Assembly: GCF_014201875.1 (NCBI RefSeq)
Contig: NZ_JACHFL010000002.1
Coordinates: forward strand, 434,001 to 498,000
Length of the DNA: 64,000 bases
Source: Deinococcus humi
GTDB taxonomy: Bacteria; Deinococcota; Deinococci; Deinococcales; Deinococcaceae
Direction of reading: 5' to 3'
Below, piece by piece: positions 15,098 through 22,863 of the stretch. How positions within the stretch are numbered: the first letter of the stretch is position 1; every line of letters begins with the position of its first letter. Position numbers and translations under genes: made by a program. Below the pieces are notes generated by a model. That model was not told where the DNA came from, searched no databases, and saw only the letters and a program-made list of their open reading frames with translations.

Positions 15098-16483
15098 CTA
15101 CGCGGTCCCTTGGCCTTCACCTCCTGGGGGTGTGGCGGCGCGTGCGCTCGGCTGTCCGAAGTCCAGGCCAACAGCGGCCATTCGATCATTTTCCTCGGCT
15201 GGATCGAAGGAAAGGGAGCCGCTGAGGGTCTGCGGGCTGGCCCAGCCGTTGCGGGCGGCGGCCTCAGCGCGGGTGATCAGGTCCGCCAGGCTGTCCTGGG
15301 TGATCGTCGGGAAGACCCACGGCACCTCGATCTGTCCAGCCCTGACCTTCTTCTTGCGGCTGACCCGCGTTTTGCCGCCGTCCTTCACGTCGAAGGTGGT
15401 GATGGTGTACACCTTGTCGGGCCCGTAGCGCCGCCGCAGTTCGGCGCGGTACAGCCGGTCCAGATGGCTGCGCAGTGCCGCGTGGATGCGCAGGACGCTG
15501 CGGATGGCGGGCAGGGTCATGCTGTCGGCAGTCGTGCGCGTGACCGTGCCCCCCTCGCCCAGGTAGTGCTCGGGGAGCCCCAGCACGCCCAGCGCGGTCA
15601 GGCGCACGAAAGCTCGGGCGTCAGCCTCGGCGTTGGCGGCCCCGGCGGCGGGGGTCATGAAGTTGATCTCGTCGCTGATCACGGTCTTGCCGTCGTCGGC
15701 CAGCACCTTGGCGAGGGTCAGAATGCCGCCGCGTCTGGGCATCGTCCGGTACGCCTGCGCCTTGGCCTGATAGGTGGCGCGGCTGCTGGGGTCCTTGCGG
15801 TCCACGAAGACGGTTTGCACGCCCAGAATGCGGCCTTGCAGATCGTGTGTGTTCAGGCGGTGCTGGAGCAGGGTGACGTAGGCGTCGGCGGGGGCAAGTG
15901 CCCGCATGGCCACCGGCCAGCCTCGGGCGTCGTTCCACAGCGCGTTGTGCGCCGTGAAGACGAACTGCCCAGGTTCCCAGGTCAGGGTTTGATTCTCTGC
16001 CCCAGGTGCTGTCACCTGCGTCACGCCCGATGAGACGTCCGCCTTGATCCGCACGCCCCGGTCCATGTCGAGGTGGGCAATGCGGGCCGCCTGATCGCCA
16101 ATGTCCTCCAGCGGAAAGACGCTGCACAGCTCGCCATCCAGCAGGTACTCGGTGACCAGGCGGCTGCTCATCAGCTGGCCCAGATCGTTGGTGTCCCAGA
16201 AGTCTGCCAGGGCGGCCTGGGCGTTCTTGTCGGCGTTCAGTTCGGCATAGGTGAAGGCGTCGCCGATCAGCAGGGCCACGGCGATCTCGACGGCCGCGCC
16301 GAACAGCGGGTTGGTGAAGAAGGCGGTGCGGGTCTGGCGCCGCACGGTGTCGCGGTCTACGCCGTAAACCCGGCCGCTGGTGCCCAGGTCCTGCCAGGGC
16401 AGTCCCTCGCGCCAGCCCTGCGAGAGGGTGGTTTCGGTACTGCCGCTTTCCTCCAGGGGTTCACCGTTGGGTCCGAATAACAT
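15098..16483 (-). CDS. Portal protein
   Basis: The 461-residue protein begins MLFGPNGEPLEESGSTETTL. It has the portal order: an N-terminal clip, FFTNPLFGAAVEIAVALLIG, LLDGELCSVFPLEDIG, ARGWPVAMRALAPADAYVTL, then LGLPEHYLGEGG and the helical C-terminal part. Portal proteins form the dodecameric DNA entry ring. It follows the large terminase by 14 nt, with AAGGAGG before the ATG. Confidence 0.85.
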   Translation of the reverse strand: MLFGPNGEPLEESGSTETTLSQGWREGLPWQDLGTSGRVYGVDRDTVRRQTRTAFFTNPLFGAAVEIAVALLIGDAFTYAELNADKNAQAALADFWDTNDLGQLMSSRLVTEYLLDGELCSVFPLEDIGDQAARIAHLDMDRGVRIKADVSSGVTQVTAPGAENQTLTWEPGQFVFTAHNALWNDARGWPVAMRALAPADAYVTLLQHRLNTHDLQGRILGVQTVFVDRKDPSSRATYQAKAQAYRTMPRRGGILTLAKVLADDGKTVISDEINFMTPAAGAANAEADARAFVRLTALGVLGLPEHYLGEGGTVTRTTADSMTLPAIRSVLRIHAALRSHLDRLYRAELRRRYGPDKVYTITTFDVKDGGKTRVSRKKKVRAGQIEVPWVFPTITQDSLADLITRAEAAARNGWASPQTLSGSLSFDPAEENDRMAAVGLDFGQPSARAATPPGGEGQGTA

Positions 16484-16497
16484 GCTTCACCTCCTTA

Positions 16498-18287
16498 TCA
16501 GTCCAGCCCGATGGGCGCGTAGTCGTCGAGTGCGGCGATGGCGCTCGACAGGGTCTTAGGTTTGAACAACCGCTCCGGGGCCAGGGCCAGCACTGCGCCG
16601 TCCCCGTCGTCGGGCGACTGCCCTTTCGTGCGCTTCTTGAAGTCGCTCTTCTTCTCCAGCTTGCGGACGTCGCGGTCTCCCTTCGTGACGTAGCCGTACT
16701 TGCGTTCGGTGAGGTCCCGCTTGAGCAGAAGCGGTGGGTGCTCGATACGGATCACGCTCAAGACCTCGTCGGTCACGGCGTACATCTCCGTGACCAGATC
16801 CGCGTATTGCTCGGCGTCCTTGGGCGCACTCCCAAAGGCGACCTCGTGCACCACGTAGCCGTCCGGGAAGAGGGCCGCAAGGTCCACCAGCTTTCGCAGG
16901 CCGTCAATGATGCCGCCGCCGTACCCGGCAGCGACGCGCACACTCAGACGGGTCACGCCCTGAGCGGCCAGTCGCCGGGCGGCCTTCGCCACGGCCTGGA
17001 CGTAGCGGTCCGTGCGGGTGATCTCGTCCAGTTCCTGCGCGCCCTGGATCGCCTCTTCAAAGCGCAGCACGCGGCGGGCCAGCGAGTAGATCGTGCCAGC
17101 ATCGTCACCGAAGCGGCTGCAATCCACCCCGATCTGAGCGGCCCAGATCTCGCGGGGTGGGTCTCCCTCAATCAGCGGCGCCGGGACGATCTCCCGGTCC
17201 CGGCACGCATCGAAGCGCCCAGCGCTGATGAAGGTGTCGCCGCCGCCACCGCTGGGCGGGATGCCCAGGGCGCCATACAGGAAGCCGCGCTTGGGGGCGA
17301 AGACGGTACCGGGCGGGTGCTCGCCGCCCCCAGCTTTGGGCACGGCCCACGGCACGCTGAAGGTATGGCGGGCCTCGTCGTGGTCAGGTACCACCTCGCA
17401 GCCGAAGGTGCGCTGGTCCTCGATCCAGGCGTTGAAGGTGTCGCGCCCGGTGCCGCCAGGCACTTCCGAGGTGCCGTTCCACACGTTCGGGAAGTCCAGC
17501 AGGCTCAGGCGGAAGGACAGCGCCAGGGGGTGAAGCTTCATCTCCTGGAAGGTGGACGAGGAGGTCTTGGGGTTGGCGATCAGCAGCCAGAGCCGCACGG
17601 TGTTGCCGGTGAACTGGCGCTTGACCGCGTCATACATGAACTCGGGGATGCCCTCGGCTTCCTCAAAGACCCACAGGTGGAAGTCGTTGTGCTGACCCTG
17701 GGCACGCTCCGTGCCGCTGCCCCCGGCGTCGTTGGTGGTAAAGCCCATGGCGAAGTGGTTGGCGGCCTGCTCAGCGCGCATGTCGCGGGGCAGCAGGCCT
17801 GGCATGACGTTGCGCCGCCGGGCGCGGGCATTGGTGACGTGGGTGCGGACATCCTTCCAGAGGGTGTCGCGCACCTGCTGGACGCTGTTGGCGGTGGACT
17901 GGACAACGGAGGGCTGGAAGCAGCGGTAAAACCACGCCATGACGGGCGCTTCCAGCCCATAAGTTTTCCCAGGCCGTGGCCCGCCTCCACCACGAAGATG
18001 TAAGGGACGTTCTGCTCACCGTCGAGCTGGCGGCAGACACTGTCTTGGATGGCCTTCAGCACCTCGTGCTGGCCGGGCTTCCCGTTCATCCCGCGCCAGG
18101 GGGTCATGCCCAGGACACGTTCGCAGAAGCCGATCAGGTCCCGGCCATAGCGCTCGGTCCACTTCTGCTGCTCATTGCGGCCCTGCTGCTGCTGCGGTTG
18201 TAGTTTGCCCATCTCCTGGAGGCGCTTGCGGGCAATAGCCTGCATGACGTCCCGGCGGGTGGGCCTGTACGCGCTAGAAGTCGTCAT
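16498..18287 (-). CDS. Large terminase subunit, frame broken at Walker A (possible -1 shift)
   Basis: The N-terminal frame starts MTTSSAYRPTRRDVMQAIAR at 18287 and reaches the Walker A motif EAGHGLGK, then runs into an unrelated frame. The -1 frame continues at exactly that codon as T-Y-G-L-E-A-P-V-M-A-W-F-Y-R and stays open to 16498. It contains the Walker B LWVFEEAEGIPE and the nuclease-domain QIGVDCSRFGDDAG. Joined at the heptamer GGGAAAA (17964-17970) the protein is about 596 residues, normal for TerL, and Walker A becomes GHGLGKT. So either one base was lost in a G/A run, inactivating the enzyme, or expression needs -1 frameshifting. TerL is the ATPase/nuclease that packages DNA through the portal. 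Confidence 0.8.
17964..17970 (-). promoter_or_regulatory. GGGAAAA heptamer at the terminase frame break
   Basis: Zero-frame codons are CTG GGA AAA CTT, so the heptamer is in X-XXY-YYZ register, identical to the chaperone site at 7543-7549. A shift of -1 gives GGG AAA ACT and restores the Walker A threonine. A lost G in the run would give the same picture. Confidence 0.6.
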
Positions 18288-18828
18288 CTTCGTTTTCATC
18301 CGGCGGCAGCATCCCGGCCAGCTGCCACAGCTCGGCCTCGCTGTGCTTGTCCAGGTCATCCGGAGACTTGATGCGCCCGATCTTGATGTTGACCTCTTCC
18401 ATGCCCAGGCTCTTGCGCTCCAACTCCGCGCCGATCTTGGCGAAGCGGGCGATGTCGATGGGGTCCAGGGACTCGGGGCGCTGGTACTCCAGGGCGTCCT
18501 CGGCCAGGCGGATAAAGGACTTGCCCACCCTGGCCTGCCGCATCCGCACCTCGGTCTTCAGGTCCAGATCGAGTTGCCTGAGCTTCCCGTCAATTTCCCG
18601 ACGCATCTGGAGCCGCAGCTCAGGCCAGTCTTCGGCAGCACAGCGGCGTTCAAGCTGCCTCTCGGATGGCGCACCGTCTCTGTCGGCTAAGGACGCCAAC
18701 GTGACAGTGTCCTCGCCACGGATGTACTCGCGGCGGATCGCGCTCCAGTCGTGCTTGACGCGCTTGTCATTCTGGGGCTTCGCCCCGCTGCTGTCGGTCT
18801 TTTTCTTGGGTTTGGCGGGGCTGGGCAT
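18274..18828 (-). CDS. Small terminase subunit
   Basis: The 184-residue protein MPSPAKPKKKTDSSGAKPQN has a lysine-rich leader. A helix-turn-helix-like segment follows (VTLASLADRDGAPSERQLER), then long helices (EIDGKLRQLDLDLKTEVRMR) that would oligomerise. This is the DNA-recognising terminase subunit. It overlaps the large subunit start. AGGAGGTGA lies upstream, a perfect match to the 16S rRNA tail. Confidence 0.78.
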   Translation of the reverse strand: MPSPAKPKKKTDSSGAKPQNDKRVKHDWSAIRREYIRGEDTVTLASLADRDGAPSERQLERRCAAEDWPELRLQMRREIDGKLRQLDLDLKTEVRMRQARVGKSFIRLAEDALEYQRPESLDPIDIARFAKIGAELERKSLGMEEVNIKIGRIKSPDDLDKHSEAELWQLAGMLPPDENEDDDF

Positions 18829-18848
18829 GGTTGGTCACCTCCTAGTTG

Positions 18849-18882
18849 CAAAAAAAAAGCCCCGCCTCTTGGGCGGGGGGCC
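18849..18882 (-). terminator. Intrinsic terminator upstream of the small terminase
   Basis: Stem CCCCGCC/GGCGGGG with loop TCTTG and a run of nine A on the plus strand, which is a U-run after the stem for leftward transcription. It ends the small operon at 18893-19330 before the late genes begin. Confidence 0.75.
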
Positions 18883-18892
18883 TGACAGAGGA

Positions 18893-19112
18893 TCAAGCAG
18901 GATTGGGCAGCCACTTATCGGGGTCCTGCACAATCTTGAGGTACTGCGCAACGTTGTGTTGAGCTCCAGGCTCGCAAATTGCCACCCATTCCTGCGAGAT
19001 TAGCTGAACTTCTGCCTGATACAACTATTGACCGACCGACGAGGCGAACCTGGAGGACGAGGTCCAGATTGATGTAGCGATTCTTGTCGGGAGTTTGAAT
19101 GAAGTGGGACAT
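18893..19112 (-). pseudogene. Small hypothetical gene with a frameshift
   Basis: The frame from ATG at 19112 reads MSHFIQTPDKNRYINLDLVL and then becomes atypical. From about 19025 the protein-like sequence continues in another frame as QAEVQLISQEWVAICEPGAQ and ends PDKWLPNPA at the TGA at 18893-18895, just before the terminator. One base change near 19020-19030 would rejoin them into about 73 residues. It could be decay or a sequencing error. The family is not known to me. Confidence 0.55.
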
Positions 19113-19114
19113 GC

Positions 19115-19330
19115 CTACCAGCGGTTCAACTGGGCATTCAATAATTCCAGCGCGCTTTCCTCGCTCATCATGCCTTTGTGAATGATGATGACATCTTCCC
19201 CCAACAAGAGTTCCACTTGCCCGAGGCCTTCTACGATGCGAGCACGAAAGCGAATGCTAGACGCCTTTTTTGGGGAAAACGTACCATCTGCATTCTCGAC
19301 CAAGTTGGGTGTACTCATCATTCGAGCCAT
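19115..19330 (-). CDS. Small hypothetical protein
   Basis: 71 residues read from ATG at 19330 (MARMMSTPNLVENADGTFSP), ending ESALELLNAQLNRW two bases before the next start. It forms a two-gene leftward unit with the frameshifted gene at 18893-19112. A strand-rich middle (RARIVEGLGQVELLLGEDVI) is visible. Function unknown. Confidence 0.5.
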   Translation of the reverse strand: MARMMSTPNLVENADGTFSPKKASSIRFRARIVEGLGQVELLLGEDVIIIHKGMMSEESALELLNAQLNRW

Positions 19331-19431
19331 GACCCAGCTTATCCGTTTCAATGCGTGACATTGTTCGGCCCTATCCGACAGCGTTACAGCATTCCTCTAT
19401 GGGCATTTGGGATACTAGCCTTGGAGGGTAC

Positions 19432-19965
19432 ATGAAACTGACGACCACGGAACGGTTGATCCTCGTGAACCAGTTCAAAATTCTCGGCTTCCTTGACGAA
19501 GATGAGCAGGAGCATTACCGGCGAATGGTGCACATCCTCACGAATGGTTATGAGGCACTCTATGACGAATTAGACATGTCGTTGAGTGAGGGGATGCGTG
19601 CAGAGGACAGCGAATTCGTCTACGACGTGCTCGACATGCATCTTGCTATTAGGGGAGTGGCGGAAACTGAAGGCGTAGACATCAACGCAGACGGCAATTG
19701 GGCTTTGACCATGAGAGGATTTGATGGGAACAACGAATCCGAACTGCTGTCGTTCGCCCTGTTCGCCGCCCGCGAGGACGGAAGTGCCTATAGCGAGTTT
19801 TTAGTGAGCGACCGATTCCCAAACAGTCATTCCCCATCCAGGGAGCTGCACCAGCGCATGCTTGAGGAGTTCCGGGCGATTGGTGGAGCCTCCGGACTAC
19901 AGGCGGCGGGGGTCGAAGGTTTGGAGCGCTTGAAGTCGGTAGCAATTTTCCCTGAACGTCGTTAG
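19432..19965 (+). CDS. YfbU family protein
   Basis: The 177-residue protein starts MKLTTTERLILVNQFKILGF. It matches E. coli YfbU, which begins with a similar T-x-x-x-R-L-I-L-x-N-Q-x-K pattern, followed by HYRRMVHILTNGYEALYDEL. YfbU-family proteins are small and poorly characterised; overexpression of the E. coli protein has been linked to cell death. The start at 19432 follows GGAGGG. It is on the plus strand, opposite the flanking phage genes, which marks it as independent cargo. Confidence 0.75.
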   Translation: MKLTTTERLILVNQFKILGFLDEDEQEHYRRMVHILTNGYEALYDELDMSLSEGMRAEDSEFVYDVLDMHLAIRGVAETEGVDINADGNWALTMRGFDGNNESELLSFALFAAREDGSAYSEFLVSDRFPNSHSPSRELHQRMLEEFRAIGGASGLQAAGVEGLERLKSVAIFPERR

Positions 19966-20258
19966 GACCGAGTTGGCGTCCAGCCCTTACTAAAGCTCTC
20001 CTTCCCCTGCGTTCCCCTTTCAGTCATCCCGCCTCGCTCGTAGAGGCGGGTGACTTCTTCTTTCTCCATCCCGCAGCGCTGCATTACTTCTTCGGCGGTG
20101 AGGCCTTCCTCGTCTCGCAGGCAGCGCACGATGGCCGCCATCGGTAGGACGCCGTGTTCCCCACGCGCCTGGTTGGTGCCCGTGCATTTGGGAAGAGCGG
20201 CACGCTCGGCGCGGGTGGTGGTCTGCTGACGCGGTTGGCGTTTCGGTGCATCCTTCAT
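19962..20258 (-). CDS. Small phage protein with helix-turn-helix-like C-terminus
   Basis: 98 residues from ATG at 20258 (MKDAPKRQPRQQTTTRAERA). The core HGVLPMAAIVRCLRDEEGLT is followed by AEEVMQRCGMEKEEVTRLYE and then SFSKGWTP. The AEEV-x-x-R-x-GM-x-x-E-E-V pattern looks like a helix-turn-helix or ParB-nuclease-associated tail seen in phage genes. A decayed second copy of the C-terminal part lies at 22637-22790. Convergent with the YfbU gene. Confidence 0.55.
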   Translation of the reverse strand: MKDAPKRQPRQQTTTRAERAALPKCTGTNQARGEHGVLPMAAIVRCLRDEEGLTAEEVMQRCGMEKEEVTRLYERGGMTERGTQGKESFSKGWTPTRS

Positions 20259-20354
20259 GGGGTTCCCTAAGGTGTGCACCGTTCATGGGGGATGGACATT
20301 GGCAGGTCACCTCCTGGGCATTTGCGGTCTTAGCGCAGACAAGAAGCTGGAAGA

Positions 20355-20771
20355 ATGCACGTCATGGCAAGCGTGATGAGCGGTCTGACGGTCAACGGGA
20401 TGGGCGGCTATCAACTGTCGGTGGGGAATGAGGTGGCGCTATTGGAGTCCGGTGGTTCTCGCCTCTCGATTCCACTGCGAAACATCAACATGGTGGCCTT
20501 CCAGCAGACCCGGAATCCGCTGTTCCTGTGGCTCGCAGTGATCCTGTTTGTGTTTGCTTTTTTGGCAACTTCAGATCCCAGGCCTGCCATTGGTGAATAC
20601 GAAATCGTGGACTGGTATTGGTGGGTGCTGGCCTCCGCAATCGCCACCGGTCTTTATTTCGCTGTCCAGCGCGCTGCTGTTGTCGTTTCGTCCGGCTCGA
20701 CGCGCACCATCCTGCGTGGGAGTCCGGGAACCATGCGGGCTGCCTCCGACGCACTACAGCCGTTCCGGTGA
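20355..20771 (+). CDS. Two-TM membrane protein
   Basis: 138 residues, with ATG at 20355 or the better-spaced ATG at 20364 (GGAAG upstream). A strand-rich N-terminal part (LSVGNEVALLESGGSRLSIP) is followed by two membrane segments at about 56-72 (PLFLWLAVILFVFAFLA) and 88-105 (YWWVLASAIATGLYFAVQ). A short cytosolic tail follows. The layout resembles small PH-like/DUF6232-type membrane proteins. Function unknown; cargo. Confidence 0.55.
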   Translation: MHVMASVMSGLTVNGMGGYQLSVGNEVALLESGGSRLSIPLRNINMVAFQQTRNPLFLWLAVILFVFAFLATSDPRPAIGEYEIVDWYWWVLASAIATGLYFAVQRAAVVVSSGSTRTILRGSPGTMRAASDALQPFR

Positions 20772-20786
20772 TTCGACAAGTCCGCA

Positions 20787-20894
20787 TCAGACCTGTCCAC
20801 CAGGCGTGCTTTCCGGGCCATAGCCTCTCGATCCAGTGGTGAGATTCTTTCCCCGCTTCTGTACAGGCTCCTTGCGGGGTGGCTTGTCGGGCAT
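20787..20894 (-). CDS. 35-residue peptide or truncated gene start
   Basis: ATG at 20894 with a perfect AGGAGGTGA site 7 nt upstream. It reads MPDKPPRKEPVQKRGKNLTT and stops after 35 residues. It is either a tiny phage gene or the surviving 5' end of a larger one. Similar strong ribosome binding sites in front of short frames occur at about 20310 and 21610. Confidence 0.35.
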   Translation of the reverse strand: MPDKPPRKEPVQKRGKNLTTGSRGYGPESTPGGQV

Positions 20895-20948
20895 CGGCGG
20901 GTCACCTCCTAGTGGCCAAAATGGGAACAAAAAAGGTGATGTCACGTA

Positions 20949-21371
20949 GTGAGCAATATGCTGAATGAAATTCTTGGAGACTTGCGTGGGGAGATTGTCG
21001 GTCTTGTGTTCGGCCTCTTATTGACGGGGGGATTATGGCTGCTCAGAAAAGGAAAGTCCTGGGTATCCCTACAACGTACACGTCAATCAGATTCCAATAC
21101 CGAGGTGGCCCAGCGAATAGCGAGCGACACTCAGAGGATGCTCGCCTTTGTAGGTACGATTCTGTGCGTGGTTCTTTCGTCGATCTCTCTCGCTTTAGGA
21201 ATACTTTCTCTCTGGGCAACATTCTCTGGATTAATACCAAGCTGGACCAGTGTCGTTGGAGGTCTTCTACTTGGCGCTGCTTATGTCGGTATTGATGCTC
21301 TATTCCTGTTGATGAAAGCTGCCAAAGAAGTGGCAGCAAGAGAACGCGCTCGCCTTAGTGCTATGAATTGA
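20949..21371 (+). CDS. Membrane protein, unknown
   Basis: 140 residues from GTG at 20949 (VSNMLNEILGDLRGEIVGLV) or ATG at 20958. Three hydrophobic segments are seen at about 16-33, 66-93 (FVGTILCVVLSSISLALGIL) and 98-122 (VVGGLLLGAAYVGIDALFLL). A basic stretch (KGKSWVSLQRTRQ) lies between the first two. No family recognised. Same direction as the other cargo genes here. Confidence 0.55.
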   Translation: MSNMLNEILGDLRGEIVGLVFGLLLTGGLWLLRKGKSWVSLQRTRQSDSNTEVAQRIASDTQRMLAFVGTILCVVLSSISLALGILSLWATFSGLIPSWTSVVGGLLLGAAYVGIDALFLLMKAAKEVAARERARLSAMN

Positions 21372-21536
21372 CTTTCGTCCTGATGCCTTAGCAAATCTCC
21401 ACTTGCTACCTCTGAACCATAAAAAAGTGATTGCCCTCTGGGTCTCTAAGCACCACAAATCGGGATTTTTGCCGTCCTATCACGAGATGCGTTGCCGCCT
21501 AGGACAGCAGCCTTCGATTTCTGCCGTTCGAATCGT

Positions 21537-21602
21537 CTAGGGCTTCACCCCACTGCTGTCGGTCTTTTTGGGAGTGGATTGCTTCTTGGCGGGGCTGGGC
21601 AT
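21537..21602 (-). pseudogene. Duplicated 5' fragment of the small terminase gene
   Basis: ATG at 21602 opens a 21-residue frame MPSPAKKQSTPKKTDSSGVK that ends in TAG. The small terminase gene at 18828 starts MPSPAKPKKKTDSSGAKPQ, and the two share nucleotide similarity through the first 60 bases including the upstream GGTGAC. This is a leftover gene start, probably from an earlier recombination that brought in cargo. Confidence 0.7.
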
Positions 21603-21628
21603 GGGTAGTCACCTTCTATACTTCCTCA

Positions 21629-22639
21629 ATGCTTCCAAAACCTGGTGTCTCTCAGGCGCAAGAACGAAGGGGAATTGCAGCAGTACAAAGCTTTGCTGCT
21701 GAAATTGGACAGATTTGGCGTGAAACCTCAACCGGAGATGTGGGCATTGATGGTCAGCTTGAACTTGTGAATGCCAGCGGTTATGCGACTGGCAGAACGG
21801 TTGCAGTTCAAGTAAAAGCGGGCACAAGCTATCTAAGAAAGCGTGGAGAAGAGTATTGGGTGTATAAACCCGAGAAGAAGCACGAGCTGTATTGGGAGAT
21901 GTATCCAATGCCCGTCTTGCTTGTTCTCCACGATACTGAAGAGAAGATTAGTTATTGGACCGATGCAAGGCAACAACTGAGATCTGGAACAAAAGAAATA
22001 TTAATACCTAGGAATAGTATTTTACAAAATACTACTGTTGATAGAATATTCGAGAACACTGGGTCAGGTAGTGAACCTTTCATAGAGAGCATCGAAGAGA
22101 TCTTGAGAGAGATGGCATTTAAGAGAATTGTTAGAAGAGAATTTGATGTTTCATATCTTGATTTATTTACACATGGACTTACGAATATGTGCAGATCTCT
22201 ATATTTTGGTATTGAAATTGCTGCCGAGGCTGCTAGTTATAACGTAGCTCATAAAGGGGAATCGAGATTGGTTGCTTTGACTCCGTCCTATCATGAATTT
22301 GTGTTTAGCTTTGTCAGATTTATCGCCGCACAAAACTTAGCGTCCTTCGATTTTTCTGACTGTCTTAGTGACTGGAATGATTACGGACTTCAGCCTTTCT
22401 TCGTTGCTACGTTAAGTAGCAGGGGTAAAAGTTTAATAACTTATATAGGACGACTAGAGACACATTTTGTGGAGAATAAGCTTTTAGATGATGGAGATGG
22501 ATTGAGGGTTGCGCAGGAAGGGTTTGTGGGCATGGATTTTACTTCATACGCGAGTAGAATTCCGAGAATAAATCGCTTCCAACAAATCTATCGAGAGGTA
22601 ATCAGCCCAACGATCACTTCAGAAACCACCCCTGACTAA
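21629..22639 (+). CDS. DUF4365 domain protein, PD-(D/E)XK-like nuclease fold
   Basis: 336 residues. The N-terminal 110 residues match DUF4365: RRGIAAVQSFAAEIGQIWRE, STGDVGIDGQLELV, then RTVAVQVKAGTSYLRKR, with the D...(Q)xK arrangement of restriction-enzyme-like nucleases. SYW at about 110-115 is also typical. The remaining 220 residues are unrecognised and AT-rich (DLFTHGLTNMCRSLYFGIEI). DUF4365 domains occur in restriction and defence genes, so a defence role is plausible but inferred. The gene has lower GC than the phage. It lies between the terminase fragment and a decayed gene copy. Confidence 0.72.
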   Translation: MLPKPGVSQAQERRGIAAVQSFAAEIGQIWRETSTGDVGIDGQLELVNASGYATGRTVAVQVKAGTSYLRKRGEEYWVYKPEKKHELYWEMYPMPVLLVLHDTEEKISYWTDARQQLRSGTKEILIPRNSILQNTTVDRIFENTGSGSEPFIESIEEILREMAFKRIVRREFDVSYLDLFTHGLTNMCRSLYFGIEIAAEAASYNVAHKGESRLVALTPSYHEFVFSFVRFIAAQNLASFDFSDCLSDWNDYGLQPFFVATLSSRGKSLITYIGRLETHFVENKLLDDGDGLRVAQEGFVGMDFTSYASRIPRINRFQQIYREVISPTITSETTPD

Positions 22640-22790
22640 ACCCTTCCTTTCCCGTTATTCCTTGCTCGGTCATAGCGTCTCGGTCACAGGGGCTCCACCT
22701 TATCCTTCTCCATGCCGCAGCGGACTATGACCTGCTCCTACGTCAGCCCGTGCTCGACTACATGCAAGCTCCGCTCGAACGACGTGACCC
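22637..22790 (-). pseudogene. Decayed copy of the 19962-20258 gene
   Basis: On the minus strand the sequence reads HGLT-stop-EQVIVRCGMEKDKVE with further stops and shifts. This lines up with HGV...GLTAEEVMQRCGMEKEEVT of the intact gene, and the tail GGGAAAGGAAGGGTTTAGT matches the end of that gene. Several stops are present. It shows that this region holds two copies, one intact and one degenerate, on either side of the cargo genes. Confidence 0.65.
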
Positions 22791-22863
22791 CTGCTACGGC
22801 AAGGGCACGTGCGCTGAAAATGGATCAATGCGGCCAGCCTAAAAAGTAATTTGCTAATTCTGC

